A stretch of DNA of 64,000 nucleotides from CALMFG01 sp963674805 (GTDB taxonomy: Bacteria; Bacillota; Clostridia; Christensenellales; CALMFG01), in NCBI GenBank assembly GCA_963674805.2, contig CAXXNY010000026.1, positions 1 to 64,000 of the forward strand. Reading direction: 5' to 3'. Of the stretch, positions 23,568-32,870 are shown in pieces. Under the pieces are notes generated by a model, which was not told where the DNA came from, made no database searches, and worked only from the letters and a program-made list of their open reading frames with translations. The position numbers and the translations under genes were made by a program. Numbering within the stretch: the first letter of the stretch is position 1; each line of letters begins with the position of its first letter.

Positions 23568-24806
23568 ATGATGGATTACAGTAAAGTCAAACAAGTGGAT
23601 GAAGCGCTTTATCAGGCCATGATGGATGAGCTTGAACGCCAGCGCACACATATAGAACTGATCGCATCGGAGAATTTTGTCTCTGAGGCAGTGTTAACAG
23701 CGATGGGATCGCACCTTACCAATAAATATGCAGAAGGGTATCCCGCTCACCGTTATTACGGCGGATGTGAGTTTGTGGATGTCGCTGAAGACTTGGCGCG
23801 AGATCGTGCGAAAGAACTCTTCGGAGCCGACCATATAAACGTACAGCCGCATTCCGGTGCACAAGCCAATACCGCTGTTTATTTTGCGATGTTAAAGCCC
23901 GGGGATACCATCATGGGCATGAACTTAAGCCACGGCGGGCATTTAACGCATGGGATGAAAATCAATTATTCAGGAAAATACTTTAATATTGTACCTTACG
24001 GTGTCACAAAAGATACCCAGACTATTGATTATGATGAATTAGAGCGCTTAGCGGTCGAAAACAAACCTCAGATGATTGTGGCGGGCGCATCGGCGTATCC
24101 GCGGACAATTGATTTTAAAAGGTTTGGCGAAATCGCAAAGAAAGTCGGCGCATACCTGATGGTGGATATCGCACATATTGCAGGGCTTATTGTTGCGGGT
24201 GAACACCCGTCACCGGTTCCATACGCAGACTTTGTGACCACCACTACGCATAAAACATTGAGAGGCCCGCGCGGCGGCATGATTATGTGTAAAGAAGAAT
24301 ATGCGAAAGCGATTGATAAAGCGATCTTCCCGGGCACGCAGGGCGGCCCGTTGATGCATGTGATTGCGGCAAAAGCGGTGGCGTTTAAAGAGGCGCTCGG
24401 CGATGACTTTAAGGCATATCAAAAGCAGATCATCAAGAATGCAACGGCATTAGCGGATGCGCTGCTTGCGGAAGGTATTAATCTGGTTTCCGGCGGAACG
24501 GATAACCACCTGATGTTGGTGGATTTAACCAGTAATGATGTGACTGGCAAAGAAGTGGAAGCGTGGTTGGACGAGGCGAATATCACCTGCAATAAAAACA
24601 CGATTCCGTTTGAAACCAAAAGTGCGATGGTCACCAGCGGCGTACGGCTGGGCACACCGGCAGTCACCACCCGCGGCATGAATGAAGCGGATATGAAACA
24701 GATCGCCTCCTTTATCGCACGCATCGTGAAATCTAAAGGCGAAGCGATTGCGGACGTTAAAAAGGATGTGCTGGAACTCTGCGCAAAATACCCGCTGTAT
24801 CAATAA
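23568..24806 (+). CDS. glyA: Serine hydroxymethyltransferase
   Basis: PLP enzyme interconverting serine and glycine and loading one-carbon units onto tetrahydrofolate. 412 residues: ELIASENFVSEAVL, NKYAEGYPAHRYYGGCE, the PLP lysine K229 in TTTTHKTLRGPRGG, and PFETKSAMVTSGVRLGTPAVTTRG. AGGGGTG lies at the end of rnc, 8 bases before the ATG, with a second ATG next to it. Confidence 0.97.
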   Translation: MMDYSKVKQVDEALYQAMMDELERQRTHIELIASENFVSEAVLTAMGSHLTNKYAEGYPAHRYYGGCEFVDVAEDLARDRAKELFGADHINVQPHSGAQANTAVYFAMLKPGDTIMGMNLSHGGHLTHGMKINYSGKYFNIVPYGVTKDTQTIDYDELERLAVENKPQMIVAGASAYPRTIDFKRFGEIAKKVGAYLMVDIAHIAGLIVAGEHPSPVPYADFVTTTTHKTLRGPRGGMIMCKEEYAKAIDKAIFPGTQGGPLMHVIAAKAVAFKEALGDDFKAYQKQIIKNATALADALLAEGINLVSGGTDNHLMLVDLTSNDVTGKEVEAWLDEANITCNKNTIPFETKSAMVTSGVRLGTPAVTTRGMNEADMKQIASFIARIVKSKGEAIADVKKDVLELCAKYPLYQ

Positions 24807-24818
24807 AATAAAGATTAC

Positions 24819-24855
24819 AACACCTTTATCACTTGGTAGAGGTGTTTTTTATTTT
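24819..24855 (+). terminator. Intrinsic terminator after glyA
   Basis: AACACCT (24819-24825) and AGGTGTT (24840-24846) with a 14-base loop and a T-rich tail. Confidence 0.8.
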
Positions 24856-24948
24856 AATTGACATAAAAGTAATGGCGAAAACAACTCAAATGCAATTTGA
24901 GACCAATTTGTTAAATTTCTTGGGCATTTCGTCCAATCACTGCTTTCT

Positions 24949-24958
24949 ATGCTATAAT
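24949..24958 (+). promoter_or_regulatory. Extended -10 promoter of the mreC-mreD-mrdA operon
   Basis: TGC TATAAT (-10 at 24953-24958), with no good -35. The start near 24965 leaves about a 50-base leader, which rules out the in-frame upstream ATG at 24957. Confidence 0.6.
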
Positions 24959-25013
24959 GCTAGTCGGAATTAGCGAGGGCGATTCTGTTACATTGCATCA
25001 AACGGGGGTAAGC

Positions 25014-25967
25014 ATGGCGAGGAAAAAAAGGCTCATCAAAAACAGACCGGCACTGATTACTGTGATCATAGTTTTGGTGCTGATCGCATTGATGATTATG
25101 ACTGCCGGAGACCAGAATATGAGCGGCGGCGAAAGTATTATCGGTACGGTTCTCGTGCCGGTTCAAGGCTGGGTTTATTCCGCAACGGATGGGGTCAGCA
25201 ACTTTTTCACGCGTGTATTTGCCCCGACCGACCTGCGCGTCGAGAATAAAGAGATGCGCGAACAGATTGTGCAGTATCAGAACGACCTGAGTACGTTTGA
25301 GGAACTGAAAAAAGAAAATGAGCGGCTGAAAAGCCTGCTTGCATATAAAGATGATCATGTTGAGTTTGAGATTGTAACGGCAAAAGTGACCGGAAAGAAC
25401 ACCGGAAACTGGTTCAGTATTTTTACAATTAACCGAGGAGTGCTGGACGGGGTTCAGAAAGATATGCCGGTTATTACAGCGGACGGCCTTGTCGGCCGTG
25501 TGGTTGAGACCGGAGCAACGTGGAGCAAGGTGATGGGCATCATCGATTTTGACAGCGGCGTCAGCGCAATCGTTGAGCTCACGCGTGACAACGGCGTGGT
25601 ATGCGGGACAACGCTGACCAACACCGCGGATCCGCTGCTTGAGATGTCTTTCTTACCGTTTGACGCCGACCTGCTTCCGGGATACCGCGTCATTACATCC
25701 GGCCTTGGCGGGGTTTACCCGAAGGGCCTGATCATCGGTGATACCGTTGAAATCACCAGAGGTTCGGATAACTCCCAGAAAGCCGCATATGTGAAACCTG
25801 CGGTGGATTTTCTGCATCTTGAGGAAGTCATGATTATCACGCAGTTTGAGTCGGATGAATATGTGCCGGAAGTGGCCACAGACGAATCCTTAACAGGAAC
25901 GGATGAAACACAGGATGAGACCGAAACCGGTGACGATACGCTGATTATCGTAGGAGAAGACTCATGA
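25014..25967 (+). CDS. mreC: Rod shape-determining protein MreC
   Basis: Periplasm-side scaffold that activates the RodA-PBP2 synthase. 317 residues: short basic tail, one TM helix (about residues 15-33), a coiled coil (about 80-115, ELKKENERLKSLL) and the double beta-barrel domain (NRGVLDGVQKDMPVITADGLVGRV). It ends with an acidic, low-complexity tail of about 35 residues. ATG 25014 follows GGGGGT by 5 bases. mreD overlaps it by 4 bases. Confidence 0.94.
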   Translation: MARKKRLIKNRPALITVIIVLVLIALMIMTAGDQNMSGGESIIGTVLVPVQGWVYSATDGVSNFFTRVFAPTDLRVENKEMREQIVQYQNDLSTFEELKKENERLKSLLAYKDDHVEFEIVTAKVTGKNTGNWFSIFTINRGVLDGVQKDMPVITADGLVGRVVETGATWSKVMGIIDFDSGVSAIVELTRDNGVVCGTTLTNTADPLLEMSFLPFDADLLPGYRVITSGLGGVYPKGLIIGDTVEITRGSDNSQKAAYVKPAVDFLHLEEVMIITQFESDEYVPEVATDESLTGTDETQDETETGDDTLIIVGEDS

Positions 25968-26485
25968 AGCTGGTCGTGATGGGCATATTGATTCTGATTA
26001 ATGTGTTTTTATCGGGATCGGTATTTTCACAGGTTTATTTTTTCGGTATTATGCCGGATATTCTCGTCTGTTTTACCGCTTCGATTATTGCAATCGAAAA
26101 GCGCGTGAACGGTATTTTATTCGCCATGATCGGCGGGTTGATGCTGGACGTGATTTTCGGGAAGATGATCGGATATTATACACTGCAGTATTTCATCGGA
26201 GCGGTTGCCATGTATTATGTCGCTTCAAGGTCATTTACGGATAACTTCTTTGTGCCGGCGTTTATCGCAGCAGTCGGATTTGCGGCAAAAGAAATCATTG
26301 CGATGATTATAATCTTTTTCTTAGACCAGCCGTTCAGCTTTTTCTATGTATTGGTCCGCTACATTCTGCCGACTGCAATCACAACAGGCTTACTGACACT
26401 GCTGACGCAGCTGTTTATGAAATGGATATATTCCTATAAATTCATGACGCGGCGCTCAACAACCGAATTTTTGGACAATCTTTAA
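25964..26485 (+). CDS. mreD: Rod shape-determining protein MreD
   Basis: 173-residue integral membrane protein with five or six TM helices, partner of MreC in the elongasome. The ATG overlaps the mreC stop (ATGA). The PDILVCFTASIIAIEKRVNGILFA segment, spread over helices 2-3, and GLMLDVIFGKMIGYYTL are typical of the family. Confidence 0.88.
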   Translation: MKLVVMGILILINVFLSGSVFSQVYFFGIMPDILVCFTASIIAIEKRVNGILFAMIGGLMLDVIFGKMIGYYTLQYFIGAVAMYYVASRSFTDNFFVPAFIAAVGFAAKEIIAMIIIFFLDQPFSFFYVLVRYILPTAITTGLLTLLTQLFMKWIYSYKFMTRRSTTEFLDNL

Positions 26486-26499
26486 GTTAGGACTTAAAT

Positions 26500-28962
26500 A
26501 TGAATAACGGACTTAAAAATCGGTTCCTGATTTTTGGGATTACACTGATGATGATGTTTTTAATCCTGATCCTTAACCTGGCGAAACTCACAATCGTCAA
26601 TGGCGAAGACTATCTGGAACAATCCGAAAACAGAAAACGCAAAACCGTGGCCCTTCAGGGAACACGCGGCAGTATCATGGACCGGAACGGGCTTCCGCTG
26701 GCTTATGATGAAAAAAGCTATAACGTGACAGTAGTCAAAGACCCGAATGTCAATTCAACAGCGGCCCGTGCGTATTATTCGGATATTTTTGTGAATGCAA
26801 TCAACATTGTCGAAAAATACGGCGGTGAGACGATTGATTCTTTTGTTATAAAAAAAGATGAACTAGGCAATTTCTATTTTGATTTCGGCATCGAAAATAT
26901 CGAAGCTAAACAGCGAAGAGAAGAAAATTGGCGGAAAAATATGTTCGTCGGCACCGAACGTACGCCCGAAGAGATTTATGTGGAATTACGTTCCCGTTTT
27001 TTGATACCCGAAGAGTACTCTTATGCGCAAGCGCGCAAGCTTTTATCCATCTGGCAGGAAGTCCAGCTGTCCTCATATCGTGCCTACGTGCCGGTTATCA
27101 TTGCGGAGGACGTAGACATTTATACGGTGTCAGAAATTGAGACGCGCGGCAATGAACTGGAGGGTGTTTCGATTGAAGAAGGCACGATTAGAACCTATGT
27201 ACAGGGTGATGTGGCGGCGCATACCATCGGGTATATGGGCCGGATCAACACCGAAGAAGTCGCCCAAGAGATGACGAAAAAAGGCTATAACCTTGATGAT
27301 TTAATCGGTATCGCAGGTATTGAAGCGTCGATGGAAGAAGTACTGACCGGAAACAGCACCGAGCGGCAGGGCACACAGGAAGTAGAAGTCAACAGCCGCG
27401 GTGCGATTACCAAGGTACTCTCGTCAACGCCGGCAAGCTCGGGCAACTCGGTGATGCTGACAATTGATATTACGCTTCAGATGGCGGTTGAGGACTCGCT
27501 TAAAAACAATATTGAACTCATACGCCAGGAAGAAGAACAGATATATGAGTACCACAATGCCAGATATGAAAAGCTGGTGGAAGAAAAACCGGGAGATGAT
27601 CCGCAGATTGAACTGGCAGACTCCGGCGCAGCCGTAGTTATGGATGTTAAAAACGGCGATATACTCGCGATAGCGAGCTATCCGAGTTATGACTTAAATC
27701 TGTTTACCGGCGGTATCAGCGAGGAAAATTATAGGGCGCTCAGCGATGACCCGGCGACGCCGCTGTTTAACAAAGCGGTTTATACCAAAATCGCACCGGG
27801 CTCGGTTTTTAAACTGGCGACGGCGTTAGGCGCGCTGATGACAGAAGGCAGTGGCATTACTCTGGATACACGGATTAATGACCTTGGGCCATATTCAAAA
27901 TATGTCGTCCACGGGAAATCTCTGTCGTGCTGGGTAAAGCCGAATTATCATCTGCACTGGAACCAGGATTTAAGCGATGGCATCATGAACAGCTGTAACT
28001 ATTACTTTTTTACGGCTGCTGACGGACAAGGAATCGATGCGCTGAATTACTGGAGCTCCCAGCTCGGGCTGGATTCTTCAACCGGAATCGAACTGGAAGG
28101 CGAACCGATCGGACAGGTCGGCAACCAGCAGGTTTTGTATGACAATACAAAGTCAGTTTATGAGCAGGCCACATCGATTCCGTATCTCGTACACCGCTTG
28201 ATCCGGAAAGAACTGCGTGAGTTTGCGGAATACAGAAATGTGGAATATACAGATGACGTTATCTTTGAAACCGCATCCAAGCTGTTAACCGTCGCCGGAA
28301 CCGGCGATACACAGACCGGTCCGGAGATACGCCGGATTTTGAGCGAGGAAATGAATATATCCGAAACCATGTCGCGCCAGCGGCTGTGGGACAAAGCGAT
28401 TGCAAGTATTCTGACTGAATTGCAATGGAACCCGAATTTAACGCTGTGGACCGGCGTCGGGCAAGGCGTTACCTCTGTTACGCCGCTTGAACTGGTGCGT
28501 TATTGTGCGGCCGTTGCAAACGGCGGTATGGTCTACAACCTGCATCTGGTGGACAAGATTATCTCGCCGGAAGGGGAAATTATCGAAGAAATTGAACCTT
28601 CGGTATTCAATGACCTGACCTATGTTCCCGAAGAATATTGGGAAGAAATGCGACAGGGCATGCACGACGTATGTTCAAAAGGAACAGCCGCGGAATATTT
28701 TAAGGATTACGACTATATCAATCAGATCGCCGGAAAAACCGGAACGGCTGAAATCTCTCAGATAGACCTTGAGAACAGCGCCTGGTTTATTTCATTTGCG
28801 CCGTTTGATGACCCGGAGATTGCGTTGGTCGTTATGATTCCGAACGGATACAGCGGCGGGCTGGCGTCTTTGGTGGCACAGGACATCGTCGAATTCTATC
28901 TGGATAAGAAAAACGAGGCTGAGCCTGAAAATATCCCTGAGATAAACGAAATGGTGTCTTAA
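26500..28962 (+). CDS. mrdA: Penicillin-binding protein 2 (elongation transpeptidase)
   Basis: Class B PBP that cross-links peptidoglycan during side-wall growth with RodA. 820 residues: N-terminal TM anchor (about residues 11-30), pedestal beginning GTRGSIMDRNGLPLA, then the transpeptidase domain with S435-x2-K438 (SVFK), S498-C-N and K746-T-G-T. An about 80-residue helical insert between SCN and KTG (near residues 560-640, ending NISETMSRQRLWDKA) makes it longer than enteric PBP2. The ribosome site is weak (AGGAC). Confidence 0.95.
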   Translation: MNNGLKNRFLIFGITLMMMFLILILNLAKLTIVNGEDYLEQSENRKRKTVALQGTRGSIMDRNGLPLAYDEKSYNVTVVKDPNVNSTAARAYYSDIFVNAINIVEKYGGETIDSFVIKKDELGNFYFDFGIENIEAKQRREENWRKNMFVGTERTPEEIYVELRSRFLIPEEYSYAQARKLLSIWQEVQLSSYRAYVPVIIAEDVDIYTVSEIETRGNELEGVSIEEGTIRTYVQGDVAAHTIGYMGRINTEEVAQEMTKKGYNLDDLIGIAGIEASMEEVLTGNSTERQGTQEVEVNSRGAITKVLSSTPASSGNSVMLTIDITLQMAVEDSLKNNIELIRQEEEQIYEYHNARYEKLVEEKPGDDPQIELADSGAAVVMDVKNGDILAIASYPSYDLNLFTGGISEENYRALSDDPATPLFNKAVYTKIAPGSVFKLATALGALMTEGSGITLDTRINDLGPYSKYVVHGKSLSCWVKPNYHLHWNQDLSDGIMNSCNYYFFTAADGQGIDALNYWSSQLGLDSSTGIELEGEPIGQVGNQQVLYDNTKSVYEQATSIPYLVHRLIRKELREFAEYRNVEYTDDVIFETASKLLTVAGTGDTQTGPEIRRILSEEMNISETMSRQRLWDKAIASILTELQWNPNLTLWTGVGQGVTSVTPLELVRYCAAVANGGMVYNLHLVDKIISPEGEIIEEIEPSVFNDLTYVPEEYWEEMRQGMHDVCSKGTAAEYFKDYDYINQIAGKTGTAEISQIDLENSAWFISFAPFDDPEIALVVMIPNGYSGGLASLVAQDIVEFYLDKKNEAEPENIPEINEMVS

Positions 28963-28984
28963 CGCATCGATCAGTTAGATGCGT
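28962..28984 (+). terminator. Hairpin at the end of mrdA
   Basis: ACGCATC and GATGCGT form a 7-bp stem overlapping the last base of the stop codon, with a 9-base loop but no real T-run. It may be a weak terminator before minC. A TATAAT at 29083-29088 without a good -35 could start the min genes. Confidence 0.35.
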
Positions 28985-29111
28985 ATCTACATTATATATT
29001 GTTGTTTTTAGGGCGTAAAACGGCCGAATAACGCAATATATATGATTTTTCTTGCGCATCCATACTAAAACGTGTAAAATTATATAATAAAATATATGCG
29101 GGGGTAGTGAA

Positions 29112-29873
29112 TTGGAACCAAATGTTGTTTCAATCAAAGGAAGAGGCAGCGGACTGATTGAAATACGATTCGCAAAAGACTTGGCGTATCAGCAGATACG
29201 GGAGGGGTTTGTCACGAAACTAAAGAACTCCAAGTCTTTTTTTCGTGGTTCAAGCCCAAAGGTGATTATTTGGGGGCGGCCCATGAACAAGGCGCAGAAA
29301 TGGGATATCCGCAACCTGCTGTCCATGGACTATGATATCACCAATGTAAAATTTGAAGACGAACTGGATGATGAAGAGCTGGAACTGATCAGCACCAGCA
29401 ATATTCCGGAACCCAACATATCCAATTATAAGAAAATCAGCGATCTGGGAGCAGGGTCTTTTCCGCCGCAGAAAGATAAATTTGAACAGGAAATTGATGT
29501 GGAAAGCCAGACGGTAGCGGTAAAGTCCAGCATCACGCGGGATTCTTCGTTTATCAGCCAGACTATCCGAAACGGACAGCGTGTGGAACTGGACGGCGAC
29601 GTTACAATTTTAGGCGATATTAACGATGGGGCAGAGGTCTTTGCCACAGGCAGTATCGCGGTGCTCGGAACACTGCGGGGACTGGTGCATGCCGGTTCGA
29701 ACGGAAACAATAACGCCGTCGTGGCGGCGTTCCGGATGATGCCGCGACAGCTCAGAATCGGAAAGAAAATTGCGGCATTCCCGGATGATTTGGAAGCCAA
29801 ATACCCGGAGATTGCACGTATTGAAAAAGGTAAAATCACGGTTTCGCCCATCAGCGGCCGTGACTTGAAATAG
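29112..29873 (+). CDS. minC: Septum site-determining protein MinC
   Basis: Inhibitor of FtsZ polymerisation away from mid-cell, recruited by MinD. 253 residues: N-terminal FtsZ-inhibiting domain (KDLAYQQIREGFVTKLKNS), a linker rich in Asp/Glu, and the C-terminal beta-helix that binds MinD (VTILGDINDGAEVFATGSI, LGTLRGLVHAG). It starts at TTG 29112, 6 bases after GGGGGT. Confidence 0.93.
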   Translation: MEPNVVSIKGRGSGLIEIRFAKDLAYQQIREGFVTKLKNSKSFFRGSSPKVIIWGRPMNKAQKWDIRNLLSMDYDITNVKFEDELDDEELELISTSNIPEPNISNYKKISDLGAGSFPPQKDKFEQEIDVESQTVAVKSSITRDSSFISQTIRNGQRVELDGDVTILGDINDGAEVFATGSIAVLGTLRGLVHAGSNGNNNAVVAAFRMMPRQLRIGKKIAAFPDDLEAKYPEIARIEKGKITVSPISGRDLK

Positions 29874-29906
29874 TTTTTAGGGTTTATTTAGGAGGGGAAA
29901 GACGCT

Positions 29907-30689
29907 TTGGACAAAACAATCGTTGTGACATCCGGAAAAGGCGGCGTCGGCAAGACGACCACAGTAGCGAATCTTGGCGCCGGGCTTGCACTTGAAGGGA
30001 ACAAGGTAGTCATGATTGATACCGATATCGGGCTTCGCAATCTCGATGTGGTTTTGGGGCTGGAAAACCGGATTGTGTTTGATCTGGTGGATGTGGCCGA
30101 AGGCACCTGCCGGCTGCAGCAGGCGCTGATTAAAGACAAGCGATATGCGGGATTATTTTTACTTCCTGCGGCGCAGACACGCGACAAAATGGCGGTGTCG
30201 CCGAGCCAGATGAAAACCATCGTGGCTGAGCTTGAAAAAGACTTTGATTATGTGGTAATCGACTGCCCGGCGGGAATCGAACAGGGCTTTAAAAACGCGA
30301 TAGCCGGCGCAAGGTCCGCGATTATTGTGACCGTACCGGAAGTTTCCTCGGTTAGGGATGCCGACCGGATTATCGGCCTGCTGAACGCGGAAGGCATCGA
30401 CGATGTTGCGCTGATCGTTAACCGTATCCGTCCGGAATTGGTGAAAAAAGGCGATATGCTCGCTATTGATGATACGCTTGATATATTGGGTATCGATTTA
30501 ATCGGTGTGATACCCGAAGATGAATATATATTACGGTCGTCCAATCTTGGCGAGCCGGCGCTGACCGAGAAAAAATCATCAGCCGGACAGGCGTTTATCA
30601 ATGTGGCGAAACGCGTACTCGGTGAAGATGTTGCTTATACGGAGCTGAAAACGAAAAAAACGCTGAGCAGTTTATTCGGCGGAAAGTAG
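29907..30689 (+). CDS. minD: Septum site-determining ATPase MinD
   Basis: ParA-family ATPase that binds the membrane in the ATP state and carries MinC. 260 residues: deviant Walker A TSGKGGVGKTT (residues 7-17), DTDIGLRNLD, DCPAGIEQGF. The C-terminal amphipathic membrane-targeting helix (LKTKKTLSSLFGGK) is present. It starts at TTG 29907, 9 bases after GGAGGGG. Confidence 0.96.
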   Translation: MDKTIVVTSGKGGVGKTTTVANLGAGLALEGNKVVMIDTDIGLRNLDVVLGLENRIVFDLVDVAEGTCRLQQALIKDKRYAGLFLLPAAQTRDKMAVSPSQMKTIVAELEKDFDYVVIDCPAGIEQGFKNAIAGARSAIIVTVPEVSSVRDADRIIGLLNAEGIDDVALIVNRIRPELVKKGDMLAIDDTLDILGIDLIGVIPEDEYILRSSNLGEPALTEKKSSAGQAFINVAKRVLGEDVAYTELKTKKTLSSLFGGK

Positions 30690-30735
30690 GATGTAACCTG
30701 AACAAGGCGTGTATACAGCCGGGAAACGGGGTTTG

Positions 30736-31005
30736 ATGGATATGAGATATAATAAAAAATCGTCAAGTGATATAGCAGTCGAGCGTTTGAAACTTGTGCT
30801 CATCCATGACCGGATGGGGACCAGCCCGAGCGGCAATTTAATCGCTAATATTAAGCGGGATATTATCGAAGTGCTCAGCAGGTATGCGGAGATAGACGAA
30901 GAGAACTTTGATGTTGAAGTTTTGCGCGCGCCGAAAACGGAAAATACGTACCAGAACAAACTCGTGGCGAATATCCCGATTAAGCGAATCAAGCACAATG
31001 GATGA
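30736..31005 (+). CDS. minE: Cell division topological specificity factor MinE
   Basis: 89 residues. Stimulates MinD ATPase, producing pole-to-pole oscillation or polar exclusion of MinC. It carries AVERLKLVLIHDRMGTSPSG (MinD contact helix and anti-MinCD region) and the C-terminal dimerisation part. The frame is open from GTG 30709, but GGGG at 30728-30731 and the family length favour ATG 30736, with ATG 30742 also possible. Confidence 0.9.
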   Translation: MDMRYNKKSSSDIAVERLKLVLIHDRMGTSPSGNLIANIKRDIIEVLSRYAEIDEENFDVEVLRAPKTENTYQNKLVANIPIKRIKHNG

Positions 31006-31047
31006 CATGTAAACTTTTTGTGATAGTCATGAAATCGGAATTTATTA

Positions 31048-31098
31048 TGATATAATCATGGGCGACAGCGGAACCTGCGTTTCCCATGTTTATTTTTT
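31048..31098 (+). promoter_or_regulatory. rodA promoter overlapping a terminator hairpin
   Basis: Extended -10 TGA TATAAT (-10 at 31051-31056), directly followed by CATGGG (31057-31062), which pairs with CCCATG (31083-31088) ahead of a long T-tract. Transcripts coming from minE would form the hairpin and stop. Transcripts starting at about 31063 lack its left arm and would pass. Confidence 0.5.
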
Positions 31099-31121
31099 TA
31101 ACAAGGATATACCGGATTTAA

Positions 31122-32288
31122 ATGAAAAACCGCTTTATAGATTTTAAACTTTTTAAATATTTGGATTGGCTCACCGTTCTCCTGTTGTTTGGACTGGCCT
31201 CCATGGGGATTATTGCGGTTGCAAACGCAACAGCCGCTACCTTTACCGGAGATGAATCGACGCTGTCCGATATCGTAGCGAAATTGGATACCCACACGAT
31301 ACGGCTTCAAATTTACTGGTTCTTAATCGGACTTGCTGCGATGCTGATTGTGACCGTGCCGGATTACCATGCGCTTGGCGATTTCTATAAATGGATATAT
31401 GGCATTAATGTTGTGCTCCTGGTCATCGTGTTCTTAGCCTCCAGCGAAACGCGCGGAATCCAGGGGTGGTTTCGGTTTGGCGAACGCGGATTCCAGCCCA
31501 GTGAGATCGCAAAACTCGCGATTACGATTACGCTTGCAAAGGTCGTATCGGATATCACGCAGAACCGGGGCAGGATTTCAACCCTAAGGGAAATCATACC
31601 GGTTTTATTGTACTTTATTTTCCCGTTCGCACTGATTGTGATTCAGCCGGACATGGGGACGGCATCAGTCTATGTCTTTATTCTGCTTGGAATTTTAATC
31701 GTGTCCAATACCAGTTTTAAACTGCTTGGTTTGCTTCTGCTGGCAGGTATGGTTCTGATATTTATCGTTATTGTCTCCGGCTTTTTGGAGCCTTATCAGG
31801 TCAGCCGGTTGCTGGCGTTCTTTAATCCGGAGCTTGCGGAAGAAGGGGCAAAGTATAATCTGGAGCAATCAATGATTGCCATCGGATCGGGGCAGTTGAC
31901 CGGCAAGGGATTGTTTGCAGCAGGCAATATGAGCCAACTGAACTATGTGCCCGAAAAACACACGGACTTTATCTTTGCTGTTACGATCGAAGCAATCGGC
32001 TTTGTCGGGGGAATGATTCTGATCGGATTATATATGGCAGTGATTTTCCGTTCACTTTATTTGGCTGTACGGGCTAAAGACCACTTTGGAACATATATCA
32101 TTATCGGCGTTATTTCGATGTTCATGTTCCATGTCTTTGAGAACATCGGCATGACAATCGGCGCGATGCCGATTACCGGAATTCCGCTCCCCATGATGAG
32201 TTACGGTGGGTCGAATATGCTGACCACCATGGCCGCGTTCGGGCTGGTGCTGAACGTGAATATGCGAAGCCAGCGTAAAAATGAATAA
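31122..32288 (+). CDS. rodA: Peptidoglycan glycosyltransferase RodA (SEDS family)
   Basis: Polymerises lipid II in side-wall synthesis together with PBP2. 388 residues, about 10 TM helices: WFRFGERGFQPSEIAKLA, IVIQPDMGTASVYV (the catalytic Asp region), VPEKHTDFIFAV and GIPLPMMSYGGSNML. The ribosome site AAGGAT lies 12 bases before the ATG. Separated from mrdA by minCDE, which links elongation and division-site control in one locus. Confidence 0.95.
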   Translation: MKNRFIDFKLFKYLDWLTVLLLFGLASMGIIAVANATAATFTGDESTLSDIVAKLDTHTIRLQIYWFLIGLAAMLIVTVPDYHALGDFYKWIYGINVVLLVIVFLASSETRGIQGWFRFGERGFQPSEIAKLAITITLAKVVSDITQNRGRISTLREIIPVLLYFIFPFALIVIQPDMGTASVYVFILLGILIVSNTSFKLLGLLLLAGMVLIFIVIVSGFLEPYQVSRLLAFFNPELAEEGAKYNLEQSMIAIGSGQLTGKGLFAAGNMSQLNYVPEKHTDFIFAVTIEAIGFVGGMILIGLYMAVIFRSLYLAVRAKDHFGTYIIIGVISMFMFHVFENIGMTIGAMPITGIPLPMMSYGGSNMLTTMAAFGLVLNVNMRSQRKNE

Positions 32289-32300
32289 ACCGCAGAACAC

Positions 32301-32323
32301 GCCGGAGAAATCCGGCTTTTTTT
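32301..32323 (+). terminator. Intrinsic terminator after rodA
   Basis: GCCGGA, GAAA tetraloop, TCCGGC, then seven T's. Confidence 0.9.
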
Positions 32324-32334
32324 ATTACACAAAG

Positions 32335-32363
32335 TTGACAAATCAGGGCGGTTATGCTAACAT
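32335..32363 (+). promoter_or_regulatory. Promoter of iscR-iscS-iscU
   Basis: TTGACA (32335-32340), 17-base spacer, TAACAT (32358-32363) with a TGC extension. The start is near 32370. Confidence 0.82.
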
Positions 32364-32374
32364 TGCAATCGCAA

Positions 32375-32395
32375 ACCATAGCGAATCACTATGAT
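32375..32395. promoter_or_regulatory. Candidate IscR operator
   Basis: CATAGCGAATCACTATG (32377-32393), 5-bp perfect arms extending to 7 of 8 with AAC/ATT flanks, just downstream of the predicted start of transcription. Its place between the promoter and an Rrf2-family gene suggests autoregulation. Binding by IscR is inference. Confidence 0.5.
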
Positions 32396-32415
32396 TTATT
32401 GGGGAGGCTTATAAA

Positions 32416-32868
32416 GTGATCATTTCAACCAAAGGCAGATACGGTGTGCGCGCAATGTTCGTGTTGGCGCGCCGTTATGAAACGGGTGAGTTGACCAGTA
32501 TTAAATATATCGCGGACGAACAGGGAATCAGCGACCAGTATCTGGAGCAGCTGTTTGCAAAGCTAAAGAGCGCAGGGCTGATTGAAAGTGTCAGGGGACA
32601 GAAGGGCGGATACCGCCTGGCTGAAAAACCTCAGGAAATCTCGGTCGGCCAGATTTTGCGTTCGCTGGAAGGGCCGCTTGCGCCGTCAGAATGTGTAATC
32701 GAAGACCATGAGTACTGCGGGAAAACCGACCATTGCACGACATATTTGATGTGGAAAAGCATCTATGACGGAATCAACGATGTGGTGGACTCTTTTTCAC
32801 TCGCGGATATGATTAATGATTATAAAAAAAATGCATCAGAAAAAAATATAATTGACAGGTGTAATTAG
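32416..32868 (+). CDS. iscR: Fe-S responsive Rrf2-family regulator IscR
   Basis: 150-residue winged-helix repressor that senses cluster status. The helix-turn-helix is in YIADEQGISDQYLEQLFAKL and the wing in SVRGQKGGYRLA. Cys93, Cys101 and Cys107 (spacing x7, x5) match the cluster-binding cysteines of IscR-type proteins. It could be confused with CymR, which lacks them. It starts at GTG 32416, 8 bases after GGGAGG. iscS starts 2 bases after the stop. Confidence 0.92.
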   Translation: MIISTKGRYGVRAMFVLARRYETGELTSIKYIADEQGISDQYLEQLFAKLKSAGLIESVRGQKGGYRLAEKPQEISVGQILRSLEGPLAPSECVIEDHEYCGKTDHCTTYLMWKSIYDGINDVVDSFSLADMINDYKKNASEKNIIDRCN

Positions 32869-32870
32869 AC

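Noticed and set aside
24957..25013. Upstream mreC start adding 19 residues
   Set aside because: Its ATG overlaps the -10 box; ATG 25014 has GGGGGT at the right distance.
28990..29090. AT-rich region before minC considered as a strong promoter
   Set aside because: TATAAT at 29083-29088 lacks a usable -35 at 16-18 bases and has no TG extension, so it is only mentioned as possible.
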